Positions 1 through 8,914 of a stretch of 64,000 bases of DNA are shown in pieces. Positions within the stretch are counted from its first letter, which is position 1, and every line of letters starts with the position of its first letter. The stretch is from Natrinema sp. SYSU A 869 (lineage in GTDB: Archaea > Halobacteriota > Halobacteria > Halobacteriales > Natrialbaceae). Below the pieces are notes generated by a model that was not told the DNA's origin, did not search any database, and was given only the letters and a program-made list of their open reading frames with translations. Position numbers and translations under genes: made by a program. The stretch is taken from assembly GCF_019879105.1 (NCBI RefSeq), contig NZ_CP082248.1, positions 1 through 64,000 of the forward strand, in the 5' to 3' direction.

Positions 1-157
1 GCATTCGTGTCGGCGGTGACTGCAACGACCGGCCGTCACGTGCGAGCATGGCACCGGGGGTCGGCAGCTGGACTCCTTTCAGAGCATTGAACCCTCTCTT
101 AACGTGCCGACGCCCCAGATGGTCAACACCGCCTTCAAAGAAGCTGGTCTCATGTAG
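1..157 (+). pseudogene. Possible 3' end(s) of a broken gene, unidentified
   Basis: One frame is open from base 1 to a stop at 88-90. A second frame, opened by a stop at 17-19, ends at TAG 155-157 with a protein-like tail (TPQMVNTAFKEAGLM). Neither has a start inside the window and I do not recognise either. They could be the tail of a gene cut by the window edge, with a frame break near base 80, or chance. After it, 158-252 is AT-rich and holds nothing I can name. Confidence 0.2.
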
Positions 158-252
158 TATACTAATTCGCCAGAGATTCTTTCAAATAGGTGTTATAAAA
201 ATATTATAATTTACGAGAATTTATCAAATAAGAGCAATTGGCGTGGAACTAT

Positions 253-1533
253 TTAGTCCGCTTCCGGTTCTGCGTCGACGATCACGTTCTCCTTCACCCC
301 CTGCCGATACGACGCGAGAAACTGGTCGGCTTGCGTTCGCCCCTGTGTCTTGAGCTGCTCGATGAATTCCGGTCGGCGGTCGAGTTTTGAAGCCGGGGTC
401 AGCTTCCGTAATTCTTCGAACGGCTGGTCATCACCTTCGTCGAGTTCGATCAGCCGAACTGTGATCGGCTTGTATCGTCTCGGGGCATCCTCTGAGTCAT
501 CAGCTGGCGTCAGTCGCAATTTCCCGTCCGTCACCCACTGGTTCACTCGCCTGATGTGGTAGAGTTCCTGATAGAGTGAGAGACTTCCTGCTAGTTCATT
601 CCGCCGATCGAAGATATCCTCAAGGTCATCAAGCTCTCGCTCGTGGACCGTCGGATTGATCCGGATGAGCCAGATCTCATCCGGTTTTTTGGTTCTGTCT
701 TCGATGCCCCGTAACAAGTTTCGCACTGGCGGGTTCTGTGAGAAGAGACCGTCCCAGTAGATGCTTTCATCGTCATTTCCAAGCCGAACACCCCTGAATA
801 ACGTCGGAACGGCGGCAGACGCAGCAACTGCGTCCAGTGTGAGTGGACGGCGAACATCCGTGAGCAATTCCCGATAGAGGGCCCGGAACGGGACCTCCTC
901 GGTCGAGGCGTGTGAGGTGTGGGTACCCGATTTGTGGGGCCTCTCCATCGCTCGCGTCGTCGGATTCCTCGAGTCCTCTGGCCAGTCGGAGAAGATTTCG
1001 AAACTTCCGTTGATCGCGTCCACTGCGCTGACGTAGAGCCACGGTTGGTCTGGGGCCTCCGGAGGGTCGGTTGAATCATCTTTTGGGAGGTCTTGGACCA
1101 ACTCCTCGATCGCATCCTCATCGGCAATGCCCTCAAGAATCGCACGAAACCGTTTCTCGCCTGCAGGGGCGAATGGATTGTGGTCCGGGGCGATCTGAGG
1201 GACGGGAAATCCCATTTCGGCGAACCGCTGTATCTGCACAAGACCTCTATTGGTAAGTTGTTCGGCATACGTCTGCGATTTGATATCGTCCCACACCTGC
1301 TCTAAGAGCTCACGTGCCCGCTTGTCGCCTGCTGCTGGCGTTGTGCCAGTTCGAAGGCCATACCATGCGGCAAGTGCACAGACCGCGCCGCCCGACGTCC
1401 CGCTGAATGCCGTAATCCGGTAGTCTGAGCGATGCTCTTCCAGGAGGCGGTCCAGCACCCCCGCAGTGAACGCGGTATGGCTACCTCCTCCCTGACAGGC
1501 GATGGCGACCTTCGTCTGATCAGTCTCACTCAT
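253..1533 (-). CDS. Patatin-like phospholipase
   Basis: A 426-residue patatin-family acyl hydrolase. Visible are the Gly-rich oxyanion segment CQGGGSHTAF (about residues 13-22), the nucleophile elbow GTSGG (Ser47) and the dyad Asp in YWDGLFSQNP (about Asp261), so the Ser-Asp dyad is complete. No signal peptide or membrane segment is seen, so it is probably cytosolic or peripheral. The family cleaves acyl esters of membrane lipids in bacteria and eukaryotes. Archaeal membranes are ether-linked, so the substrate here is unknown (triacylglycerol, polyester granules and foreign lipids are possible). It stands alone, and the next gene on the same strand is a decayed hutU. Confidence 0.85.
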   Translation of the reverse strand: MSETDQTKVAIACQGGGSHTAFTAGVLDRLLEEHRSDYRITAFSGTSGGAVCALAAWYGLRTGTTPAAGDKRARELLEQVWDDIKSQTYAEQLTNRGLVQIQRFAEMGFPVPQIAPDHNPFAPAGEKRFRAILEGIADEDAIEELVQDLPKDDSTDPPEAPDQPWLYVSAVDAINGSFEIFSDWPEDSRNPTTRAMERPHKSGTHTSHASTEEVPFRALYRELLTDVRRPLTLDAVAASAAVPTLFRGVRLGNDDESIYWDGLFSQNPPVRNLLRGIEDRTKKPDEIWLIRINPTVHERELDDLEDIFDRRNELAGSLSLYQELYHIRRVNQWVTDGKLRLTPADDSEDAPRRYKPITVRLIELDEGDDQPFEELRKLTPASKLDRRPEFIEQLKTQGRTQADQFLASYRQGVKENVIVDAEPEAD

Positions 1534-1626
1534 TGTGATTCCTCACGATAAGACACCGTATCAACAGGTTTAATGCCTCCTCCCAACTGCTCATCCGAAC
1601 CCACGACGCATATCTAAGGCGAAGCA

Positions 1627-2868
1627 TTACTTCGTTCGGTCCTGCCACTCCCCCCGTGTCTCAGCTTCTTCTTCTCCGAACCGGCTGCGCCAGCTCTTAG
1701 TTGGAGGCGTTCCGGGATCCGTGGTAAATACGCGGCGGGCCGTCTCGGCAGCGAGGTCGGACCCATCGAGGACGACGTGGTTGTTCGCATGGATGGCATT
1801 CCCGATACTGACGCCCCACCGTCATGGACGCTCACGATATCTGCGCCGGCGGCGCAGTTGAACAGGGCGTTGAGGGTCGGCCAGTCGGCGATCGCGTCGG
1901 AACCGTCAGCCATGGCCTCGATCTCACGATTCGGACTTGCGACCGACCCCGCATCGAGGTGATCTCGCATGACGACGATCGGGGCCGAAATCTCGCCGGC
2001 GGCGACGAGGTCGTTGATCCGGAGGGCGAAGCGAGCCCGTTCCGTTAATCCGTCCGAATCGTCGGCGCTGGCGTCATCGTTGCCATCGGTTTGAGACCCG
2101 GTCCTCTGTGGAGTCTCACTCGTCTGATACCCGAGCCAACAGACACGCGCCGGCAATCCTTGGAACTCGACTTGTTTCTATGCGAGATCGATACAGCGGT
2201 GCAGGTGGTCCTTCTCGGGAAAGAGCTCTTTGACGGCCTCGTTGGTACGCTGGATATCAGTAGGATCACCCGACAGCGCCACCCAGCGAAACGGCCCCTT
2301 CCCGCGGCAAAAGAGCGGACGAATGTACGCCGACACGAACCCCGGATAGTCGAAGGCGTTCTCGCGATCACAGTGCTCCGCGACCTGTCCACGGATGTTG
2401 TTCCCGTACTCGAACGCGATCGCGCCCTGGTCCTGCAGCGTCTTCGGCGCGCTCGATCGCCTCGTCGAGGTCGTCAGTTTTCGCCTGACAGTAGCCCCTC
2501 TCGATGCGCCGGTCGATCCGTGCCGCGTCGACTTCGGCAGCAATGCAAACACCGTGGTTCATTGTTACCGCGAGCGGCTGGGCACCACCGCTCCCTCAGT
2601 GAATGCCACCGAGCCCACCGGTGACGACAATCTTGCCGCGTAACCCATCAGAATCTGGGTAATTCTGGTTTGCCAGTTCCGCCAGCGTCTCGTAGGTCCC
2701 TTGAATTATGCCTTGGGTGCCGATATAAGCCCATGAGCCGGCAGTCATCTGGCCGTACATGATCAGCCCTTTCGCTTCGAGTTCATGGAAGTGCTCCCAG
2801 TCGTCCTACTTTCCCACGAGGTTCGAGTTGGCGATGAGCACTCGAGGGGCTCGCTTATGGGTCTTGAC
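1627..2868 (-). pseudogene. hutU: Urocanate hydratase (hutU) pseudogene, N-terminus missing
   Basis: Pieces of urocanase are readable in order on the minus strand but in different frames. RVLIANSNLVG is followed by an in-frame stop. Then come [24 protein letters not shown] (stop), [20 protein letters not shown], then [18 protein letters not shown]. The C-terminal part has [25 protein letters not shown] and [15 protein letters not shown], ending WQDRTK at 1627. The intact enzyme hydrates urocanate in histidine degradation and is over 550 residues. Several frameshifts plus at least two stops, and loss of roughly the first fifth, make this a true pseudogene. No hutH, hutI or hutG lies nearby. 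Confidence 0.88.
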
Positions 2869-3163
2869 TTATCACCGCTGGTATTGCGACGATTCACGAC
2901 ATGGAGACGCTGCGAGCCTGCGTCGCCTACGAGAACGCGAATCAGCAGCGCTCCAGATCCTCCGCCAGCTCGAACAGCGGGCCAGCGAAATCCGCACACA
3001 AGACGACTGAAGCGACAGCCGTGGGCTGTTTGTCGAAGCCTCAGTGAATGGAGGCTCGAATAATTGATCCACCGTATTAGGGACCAAACTATTATAGTCT
3101 AAACTATTATAGTCTGGTTCCTAACTTCGGAGCACATATGTATCTCCCACGACGACTGGGAGT

Positions 3164-4578
3164 ATGGACCAGTTCGTCAATCGTATCGATGAACTCGATC
3201 GGTTGCAGACCCTCTATGAGAGTGACGCTGCAGAACTCGCAATCATCTATGGGCGCCGCCAGATCGGCAAGAGCGAACTCGTCCGCCAATCGATTGCCGA
3301 CCGCGACGATGCCGTGTACTATCAGGCAGTCCAAGGAACAGCGACGACACAGCTCAGGCGGTTCGTCGAGGCTGCAGCGACAACCTATCCAGACATCACG
3401 GCCGTCAAAGAGGAGTGGGAACCACTCTTAGCGTACCTCGCCGACAGAGACGCCATCATCGTCATCGACGAATTCCCGTACCTTATCGACTCGAACGAGG
3501 GGCTCCCGTCGGTCATTCAACACCTGTGGGATACAGCTGTCGACGAGAGCCAGGCAACGCTCGTACTCACAGGCTCTGCAATCGGCATGATTCATACCCA
3601 TGTCCTCGATGGCGGTGCGCCACTCTACGGCCGGGTGTCCCAGACACCGAATGGCCGCCTCGAACTCACCCAGCTGCCGTTTCGCTCCATCCAAGAGTTC
3701 GTGCCGACGTACAATCCCGAAGAACGGGTGTTCGTCTATGGCGTCTTCGGCGGCACACCCCGATATCTCAGCCCTCTCGATCCATCACAGGGCCTCGGAG
3801 AGAACATCACGCGGCTGCTGTGCGATCCGGATGGCCCACTCCACGACGAGCCCGAAACCGTCCTCCAGATGGAACTCAACGAAGTGAACACGTATTTTTC
3901 GGTTCTGGAGTCGATGGCCAGCGGGAACCGCAGTCGAAACGAGATCGCCCAAGGAGCCGGCATCGAGAGCACCAACACGTCGTACTACTTTGACCGGCTG
4001 GAAACGCTCCAGATCATCGAGAAACACCATCCGGCGCTCGCCGACCCGGCGCACAGCAAGCGGACTCGGTACCAGATTCGAGATCCTGTATTCCGGTTTT
4101 ACTTCCGGTATCTCTACGGCCGCGAGGGGCAGTACGAACTCTACGGCGAGAACGCCTACGCGGATCTCATCGAACCGGAATTGCCCGACTTCGTCAGCGA
4201 AACGTTCGAATCGCTCTGTCACCAAGCGGTGCCGGCGCTCTATGCAGACTACCAGCTCACACAGGTCCCAAGCCAGTGGTGGTACAAGGACCGGGAGGTA
4301 GATGTCGTCGCACCAACTGACGGGTCAACGCTGATCGCTGGCGAAGCGAAATTTACCAACACCCCCCTCGGCTATGACGTGCTCGCGGATCTCGAAGACG
4401 ACGTCCCCATATCGACTGGACACCCACCGGAGGTGGTGAACCGACGTATGAATTCGCCTTGTTCAGCCGTTCTGGGTTCAAACGCTCCGTCGAGGAAGCT
4501 GCAGACGAACGTGATAACCTCCGCCTCTTCGCTCTCTCCGATATCGTTGCTGTTCTCGAGAATAGAGCCGACCATTAA
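3164..4578 (+). pseudogene. Archaeal AAA ATPase with DUF234-type C-terminus (single frameshift near the end)
   Basis: Archaeal ATPase_2 family, about 471 residues when reconstructed. Walker A is GRRQIGKSEL (Lys37), Walker B is IIVIDEFPYL, and a winged-helix region follows (about 250-300, RNEIAQGAGIESTNTSYYFD). The C-terminal domain has a PD-(D/E)XK-like core, EVDVVAP then IAGEAKFT. The frame is lost at the CCCC run 4405-4408; restoring one base gives IDWTPTGGGEPTYEF through FALSDIVAVLENRADH and a stop at 4576-4578. Without it a different 60-residue tail would be made, to 4603. Members are often found in mobile or defence-rich DNA, and their biochemical role is not settled. The start (ATG 3164) sits just before the conserved F-NR-DEL motif. 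Confidence 0.8.
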
Positions 4579-4584
4579 CGCTGA

Positions 4585-4755
4585 GTCGAGACGGAAGCTG
4601 TAGCGTACGTTGTCGGGCGATACTGCGAGCTCGATACGAGTGGCTCGGCGTTCTACCTCGCGGCGTGGGAATCGGACGATCCCGAGGCCGTTTGCGAGCG
4701 TCTCGGCCGAATCAGTCGAACAGCAGAAGAGATCATTGAGGTTCTCGAGGACTGA
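4585..4755 (+). pseudogene. C-terminal remnant of an ImmA/IrrE- or ArdC-like protein
   Basis: About 56 residues follow a stop codon with no start: ETEAVAYVVGRYCELDTSGS, then FYLAAWES, then RISRTAEEIIEVLED and TGA 4753-4755. This resembles the tail of haloarchaeal proteins combining an ArdC-like ssDNA-binding domain with an ImmA/IrrE metallopeptidase region, from memory of that family. Those proteins are common on haloarchaeal plasmids and integrated elements. Everything upstream is missing, so it is a deletion scar next to the ATPase. Confidence 0.5.
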
Positions 4756-4767
4756 ATTCTCGGCTGT

Positions 4768-4809
4768 TTAACCAACATTCGATACGTGAGTCGGCTAACC
4801 GTTGGTTAA
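4768..4809. repeat. Inverted repeat TTAACCAAC-N24-GTTGGTTAA (copy 1)
   Basis: Perfect 9-bp arms at 4768-4776 and 4801-4809. The same arrangement recurs at 5138-5178 with a 23-nt spacer, so the two copies bracket the small HTH gene at 4815-5054. It could be an operator pair bound by that regulator, or the ends of a small mobile or recombined segment. Confidence 0.7.
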
Positions 4810-4814
4810 GTTTT

Positions 4815-5054
4815 TCAGCGCCCGCGAGGGGCGGAGGCGAATTTCTCCCTCCACATTTCGACGGGTCGAACATCTGAAGGGACGACCCGCTTTCGGCGGC
4901 CGTCGCGTTCCGTGTAGACGAGCCCCTTCTCGACGAGGTCCGCAACGGCACGAGAGAGGTAGCTCTCGCTGTGGTCGAGTTTCGTCGCGAGCTCGGAGAT
5001 CATGTCGCCGCGTTCGACGGTGGTGAGGACCTTGAGTTCGATGCGCCGGAGCAC
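4815..5054 (-). pseudogene. Truncated MarR-like winged-helix regulator
   Basis: 79 residues: ELKVLTTVERGDMISELATK, then SESYLSRAVADLVEKGLVYT and a basic wing ERDGRRKR, a standard winged helix. Homologous haloarchaeal regulators, as I remember them, run on for another 40-60 residues with a second helical part. Here the reading frame stops at PRGR just where the TTAACCAAC repeat region begins, which suggests the 3' half was replaced by that repeat-bearing DNA. It is divergent from the gene at 5193 and shares a 138-bp intergenic region carrying the second repeat copy, so autoregulation or control of the neighbour is plausible. Confidence 0.6.
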
Positions 5055-5137
5055 AGTGTAACATAGTAGGAAACTGGTTTATAAAGAAATTTCGAGTAGT
5101 GTTACAGCCAGCGGATACGGGAACCGACGCCATCGTC

Positions 5138-5178
5138 TTAACCAACAAAACTACGGATTAGCGTTCCCTGTTGGTTAA
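5138..5178. promoter_or_regulatory. Inverted repeat TTAACCAAC-N23-GTTGGTTAA (copy 2), likely operator
   Basis: Arms at 5138-5146 and 5170-5178 lie in the intergenic region between the divergent winged-helix gene and the gene starting at 5193. The right arm ends 14 nt before the start codon. This position overlaps where the promoter of the rightward gene must be, so repression by the neighbouring HTH protein is a reasonable inference. Confidence 0.5.
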
Positions 5179-5192
5179 CACAAGAGCAGCCG

Positions 5193-5515
5193 ATGTCCTA
5201 CGAACCACCGGCCCCACCGGCGAACCTCCCGACGGAGGTAGTCAACACGCTCAACGGTTTCACACCGGAACACCTGCGGGACGTTGCCAGCTACGCCGAG
5301 GAACTGGCCGAACACAAGGAGCGTGAGGCTCGTCTCGAGGAAGGGTCGGGAGAAGACGAGGTCAAGGAACGGCCCGACGACCTCCCGGACGACGTCCCGT
5401 CGAAAGCCACGATCACAATCAAGGAAATCAACGACAACCGCTACTACTACTGGCAGTGGAGAGAGGGCGATACGGTCACCTCAAATACAAAGGGCCAGTC
5501 AATCCGGACGAATAG
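5193..5515 (+). CDS. Small acidic haloarchaeal protein of unknown function (one-base frame break near the end)
   Basis: About 107 residues: a Pro-rich start (MSYEPPAPPANLPTEVV), a charged helix (LRDVASYAEELAEHKEREAR), then a compact C-terminal module with ATITIKEINDNRYYYWQWRE. At the AAA run 5483-5485 the frame is lost. Adding one A gives KYKGPVNPDE and a stop at 5513-5515, a natural tail for this family. Without it the frame runs into the transposase remnant and stops at 5660. The C-terminal part looks like a nucleic-acid-binding fold seen beside small HTH genes in other haloarchaea, but I cannot name the function. Confidence 0.6.
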
Positions 5516-5522
5516 CGGCTCT

Positions 5523-5669
5523 GACTTCAGAAAGAAGCTAAAGCACGTAGGAGTGGGATACTCCGAAGGGACGCCTGTGGAGACTGCGCTCCCTGCGGGA
5601 ACCACTTGGTTCCTGCAAAGTGCGTTCGCCAGACGACGTCTGGCGGGCTGTCAGACGTAGTCTGACAAC
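5523..5669 (+). mobile_element. 3' end of an IS1341-type (IS200/IS605) tnpB with hairpins
   Basis: The segment encodes KKLKHVGVGYSEGTPVETAL, the typical C-terminal tail of haloarchaeal TnpB (OrfB) proteins; the rest of the gene is gone. It carries three tandem perfect hairpins: 5598-5613 (GGAACCA arms), 5627-5645 (CGCCAGAC arms) and 5649-5667 (TGTCAGAC arms). In haloarchaea the tnpB 3' end produces a sense-overlapping RNA, and TnpB guide RNAs map to this region in general, so this may be an orphan guide-RNA-like scar. Confidence 0.55.
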
Positions 5670-5684
5670 GGTGTTCCAAATACT

Positions 5685-5984
5685 CTAGGAAGAGAGCAGG
5701 TCGCTCACGTATTGCTGTTCCCAGTCGCGGCGGGCCTCGATCTCCCGTTCTCCGCGCCGGGTCACCGAGTACACGTTGGTCCGGCGATCCACCTCCCTCT
5801 TCTCGATCAGGCCTTTGTCGACGAGCGTATCCAGGTCCGAGTACAGTCGGCCGTGATGGATCTCCTTCTCGTAGTAATTCTCGGGTTCATCCTTGATCGC
5901 GAGGCCGTGTGGCTCCTCGAGTCCTGCCGCAACGTACAGCAGGTCGCGCTGGAATCCGATTAGGCCGTACACATCAAATATCAT
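5685..5984 (-). CDS. PadR-family transcriptional regulator
   Basis: 99 residues. The winged helix of PadR N-terminal domains is clear: FDVYGLIGFQRDLLYVAAGL, a charged loop, EIHHGRLYSDLDTLVDKGLI, a recognition helix and the wing RRTNVYSVTRRGEREIEARR. The short C-terminal helix is typical of subfamily-2 PadR, which bind DNA as dimers and respond to small ligands. Its gene ends 16 nt from the hairpins of the tnpB scar. It is divergent from the HalOD1 gene at 6151. Confidence 0.8.
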   Translation of the reverse strand: MIFDVYGLIGFQRDLLYVAAGLEEPHGLAIKDEPENYYEKEIHHGRLYSDLDTLVDKGLIEKREVDRRTNVYSVTRRGEREIEARRDWEQQYVSDLLSS

Positions 5985-6150
5985 GTCTGTAAACGGATTA
6001 ATAGGGATACCAGCCCCATATTCCTGGGTAATTATAATGTATGAAAATCGGCGAATTCACCGGACGGCTGTCCAACAATCTCTGACAATTTCCAATGGAT
6101 ACCAGGATGGTTTGGTAAGTCTTTTATATCAGGTCATGGTTGAACGGACA

Positions 6151-6465
6151 ATGTCAGAGATGAGTGCGCAGGATAACACGGAAGAATTTTCAGAAGACTC
6201 GATTACTCCTATCACTACCGAATGGGGCCGGGATTCGGAGAATACACCAGTGTTTGCCGTCGTTTCGGTGGTTGCCGATGCAGAGGATGTCGACTCCGTT
6301 GAACTACCACCGCTATACGATGCTATTGATCCAGAAGCACTGAATGGCCTGTTTACATCACGCTCTGAGTCTTCTGTGGGGAAAGTGGAGTTCCAATATG
6401 CCGGGTACGATGTTGTGGTGCGAGGGACTGGCGAGGTCGAGGTCCAGTCGATTCACCAAGCCTAA
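6151..6465 (+). CDS. HalOD1 output-domain protein
   Basis: 104 residues from ATG 6151. Haloarchaeal output domain 1 features: AVVSVVADAEDVDSVELPPL, YDAIDPEALNGLF, then VEFQYAGYDVVVRGTGEVEV. The domain usually follows sensory kinases or receivers or stands alone, and is presumed to be an output or interaction module. A TATA-like box (TTTATAT, 6123-6129) lies about 25 nt before ATG 6151, so I prefer that leaderless start over ATG 6136, which would add MVERT. Two more HalOD1 proteins lie at 9281 and 18546. Confidence 0.8.
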   Translation: MSEMSAQDNTEEFSEDSITPITTEWGRDSENTPVFAVVSVVADAEDVDSVELPPLYDAIDPEALNGLFTSRSESSVGKVEFQYAGYDVVVRGTGEVEVQSIHQA

Positions 6466-6523
6466 TCAGCACTCTCAGAAAACTGCGAGAGAAGCTAATC
6501 CGTCCCTTTTATACTGATGAACA

Positions 6524-6841
6524 GGCGCAATACCACGGCCTTCAGGCCGTGAATACGCGCCGTAAGCTTGATTGTTCGACCCCACTATACACCTCTTGTG
6601 CGCGGAGAACTGGCAGTTGACTCGGTGTTTGCCACGGCGCGAGCCGAAATCAAACAAGTGAGCCGACCGCGCCGACCGACACAAAACAAGACACCTCCGA
6701 GCCGTCAACGCGGTAGGAGTAACGGCTTCCTGGCAGAGCCAGCGCCGTCGGTCGCAAACCGTAGACTCCCAACCGTCAGGATTGACCTGCCCGGCCAACA
6801 CCGGGTGGGAGGCCCGCGTCTTTAGGCGCGGGAGGATGTCA
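6524..6841. mobile_element. Non-autonomous IS200/IS605-derived element (PATE/MITE type), copy 1
   Basis: About 318 bp without a transposase. The left end has an extended palindrome (6524-6561) centred on CCACGGCCTTCAGGCCGTG. The right end has CCCGCGTCTTTAGGCGCGGG followed by AGGATGTCAC, the usual right end of IS1341/IS605 elements in haloarchaea. Single-strand transposition by TnpA recognises such subterminal hairpins, so this copy would need a TnpA in trans. Internal sequence shows no conserved protein. Confidence 0.75.
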
Positions 6842-6842
6842 C

Positions 6843-6974
6843 TCGATACCGATCTCGTTGCTTAGTTCACCGTGGCATCTGAGCCTCTACTATCGTCTGA
6901 CGTTGTATCGTGTGGTTGACTCGCTGGACGAGCTTGAGGCATTGCTGAATGAGAACTCGTCGCGCATAGAATAG
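6843..6974 (+). pseudogene. C-terminal remnant of a regulator-like protein
   Basis: Directly after the element's right end a frame without a start reads SSPWHLSLYYRLTLYRVVDS then LDELEALLNENSSRIE and stops at 6972-6974. The amphipathic C-terminal helix resembles tails of haloarchaeal winged-helix proteins (DUF7342-like from memory). The element at 6524-6841 probably removed its 5' part. Confidence 0.3.
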
Positions 6975-7392
6975 CCGTCGGTCACTTATTTCGCATCAGC
7001 AAATATATGAAACCGGTCTATCGAGACGCTCAGAAGGTCAAATTATAATTTCTCTTTGGACCAGACTGCCGATCTGTCCGCCGTCCACGACTGCCTCAAG
7101 CGCCGGTCACTCAGGGTTCTATGTGCTGCAAAGCATATTCTTCAAACAGTGTCAATGGTTCTGTCACCATAGCCGGATACGGTGACAAACTGCGATTACT
7201 ATCCCTCTTAGATAAGGAATACCGACTTAGCATCGTAGATCCCTATTTTAGCTAATCAGAGAATGAGAAACCGTCCTCAGATTTATTCCCCACTACTAAA
7301 ACTTATGAATAGTCCTTATTCCGTCAATCATTCTAAAACTGTGGGGGAGTTTTTATCACCTGACTTTATGTGTCTATCCGTCACATACCACG
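6975..7392. other. Intergenic, no gene seen
   Basis: 418 bp, AT-richer than its surroundings. I find no conserved frame on either strand, no repeat and no RNA gene. TATA-like runs (AAATTATAATTTC near 7035, TTTTAGCTAATC near 7245) may be promoters, but none is well placed for a real gene. Confidence 0.5.
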
Positions 7393-7596
7393 ATGATGTC
7401 CGCGAGTAAACACCGACTAGCGATATCGGACGATTCCCTGTCATCACAGGCTGAATGCGACGATTTGGCCTCCCCTGTGTCGGAAATGACGGCAATAACC
7501 TGCCTTCAGGGCCTGTCAAATCTATCCAGATATACGCTTCGACCATCCATAATAACAATTGGAACGAAGGATTTTGCTTGGGGTACGGAGGAATAA
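7393..7596 (+). pseudogene. Decayed paralog of the small HTH protein at 10956
   Basis: It aligns end to end without gaps to the 71-residue protein at 10956-11171: shared start pattern MS-S, PQA/SQA, the LQ-L-LS motif of the helix-turn-helix, and TKD near the end. However, hydrophobic core residues have been replaced (LVYLSLLM has become CDDLASPVS) and the conserved LSKLTLFAVL is now LSRYTLRPSI. The frame is still open, but the fold would not be expected to form. It precedes a damaged copy of the second gene of the same pair. Confidence 0.6.
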
Positions 7597-7597
7597 T

Positions 7598-8166
7598 ATG
7601 CCAGTCAATAAGTCACTAGCGACTCCTGCTACCGCGATCGATGCAGCAGAGTCTTTTCGGATCGACTGCTATGTCCGGTCCGCTGTCCCAACTCCTCTTA
7701 TCAAGACAATTAACACAATTATTGACCGGTTGCTGCATCTCTCTGAAACGGAGATATTGCCGACTGCCACATCTCTTGTTGGCCGCCAGAAACGGTCAAT
7801 ACGGATACACCAACGCGGGATGAACTCATAACACAATTCGAAAGTTGGGCTGCGAAGCACGAGTGTTCACTAAAACCAGCGTTTCATCGAAAGCAAATTA
7901 CATCATCATTGCCTGGACTCAACGACCCATGTGAGCGTGTTCGAGTGCCAGTTGTGGCACTCGCCCTCTACGAGGCCGATACTGATGGAGAAGCCGACTC
8001 GAAGACACTCCGGGGCGTCATTCCATACACGGAAGAAACCTCTGAAGGTGGCGAGCGAACATACACCGTTGAAGAGTGGCTCTCTGCAGTCGAACGAGTA
8101 AAGGACGAGAAGAAAGCACACGATTGCCAAGATGAACAGTGGTCGCTCATAGAGGGAGAGCAATGA
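7598..8166 (+). pseudogene. HTH_63-type protein, frameshifted paralog of 11158-11754
   Basis: First frame: ATAIDAAESFRIDCYVRSAV (the family's RVDCYVRS signature) through IDRLLHLSETEI. Then the frame is lost near 7765-7785. Downstream in another frame: WPPETVNTDTPTRDELITQF, KPAFHRKQITSSLPGLNDP, RVRVPVVALALYEAD, TYTVEEWLSAVERV, ending at 8166. Residues line up with the intact copy at 11158. In the intact arrangement the small HTH gene overlaps this one, as here with a 1-nt gap. The duplicated pair points to a segmental duplication followed by decay of one copy. Confidence 0.75.
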
Positions 8167-8288
8167 TGAGGTTGCGTGGCTCGCCATCGTGCAATCACTG
8201 TGCGTGTCCGCTTTCCCGTCGGTGGTAAATAAAGTATCAGTGATTGAGAAACTATCCACAGCAATAGCGGCACCTATCTATCGAACAT

Positions 8289-8681
8289 ATGATAAACGAT
8301 AATTGTGATCAGACGCCCATATCAGAGGATCCAATTGAGTCAACCGTCCATACCAAAGACCTGTCGGAGACGGTAATGCTTAAAGCAATCGCCCACCATC
8401 AACGACGTGAAATCCTGCGGTTCCTCATGGACAGTTCCGATGCCACAACGACCATTGACGACCTAGTAAAATACCTTAAAAGCCGAGAAATCGAGCAGAC
8501 AGGGAATCACCCGGGGTGTTCCTCGACCGAGATCAAGATCTCTCTCCACCATATCCATTTACCAAAGTTGGAAGAGGCTGGTCTTATTGAGTATGACCAG
8601 CGGTCCGAGGAACTGCGATACTGGCGTCATGCTGTCCTCGAGGATATTCTTAATAGACTCCCAATTGAAGAAAATAGGTAG
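8289..8681 (+). CDS. DUF7344-type winged-helix protein
   Basis: 130 residues. Haloarchaeal DUF7344 pattern: a helix with HHQRREILRFLMDSSDATTT, IDDLVKYLKSREI, then KISLHHIHLPKLEEAGLIEY and DQRSEELRYWRH as the wing. It is presumably a DNA-binding regulator, with no effector domain. ATG 8289 is the first start. It sits 122 bp after the decayed HTH_63 copy, and a related protein occurs at 41741. Confidence 0.75.
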   Translation: MINDNCDQTPISEDPIESTVHTKDLSETVMLKAIAHHQRREILRFLMDSSDATTTIDDLVKYLKSREIEQTGNHPGCSSTEIKISLHHIHLPKLEEAGLIEYDQRSEELRYWRHAVLEDILNRLPIEENR

Positions 8682-8914
8682 GTATTGGTCATTTCCTACC
8701 TGCAATCCATTGACACTCGAGTTTATACCAGTAGTTGGTAATACTATTTCTTTATCATGCTTCCGTGCACTATGTGCCTTCTATTCAGCTCATCTCTACG
8801 AACGTCGTTTGTACCTGATGAAAATCCCGGTGTTCGGTTTGCACACATAGTTGCCGCTCGATACAGGGGATACACGTAGCAGTATCGCGATGGTGAGAAT
8901 CAGTCGTGCGGGTA

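Noticed and set aside
2870-3060. Extension of hutU to its normal start
   Set aside because: Upstream of about 2868 the translated frames no longer match urocanase; the N-terminus appears replaced by unrelated DNA.
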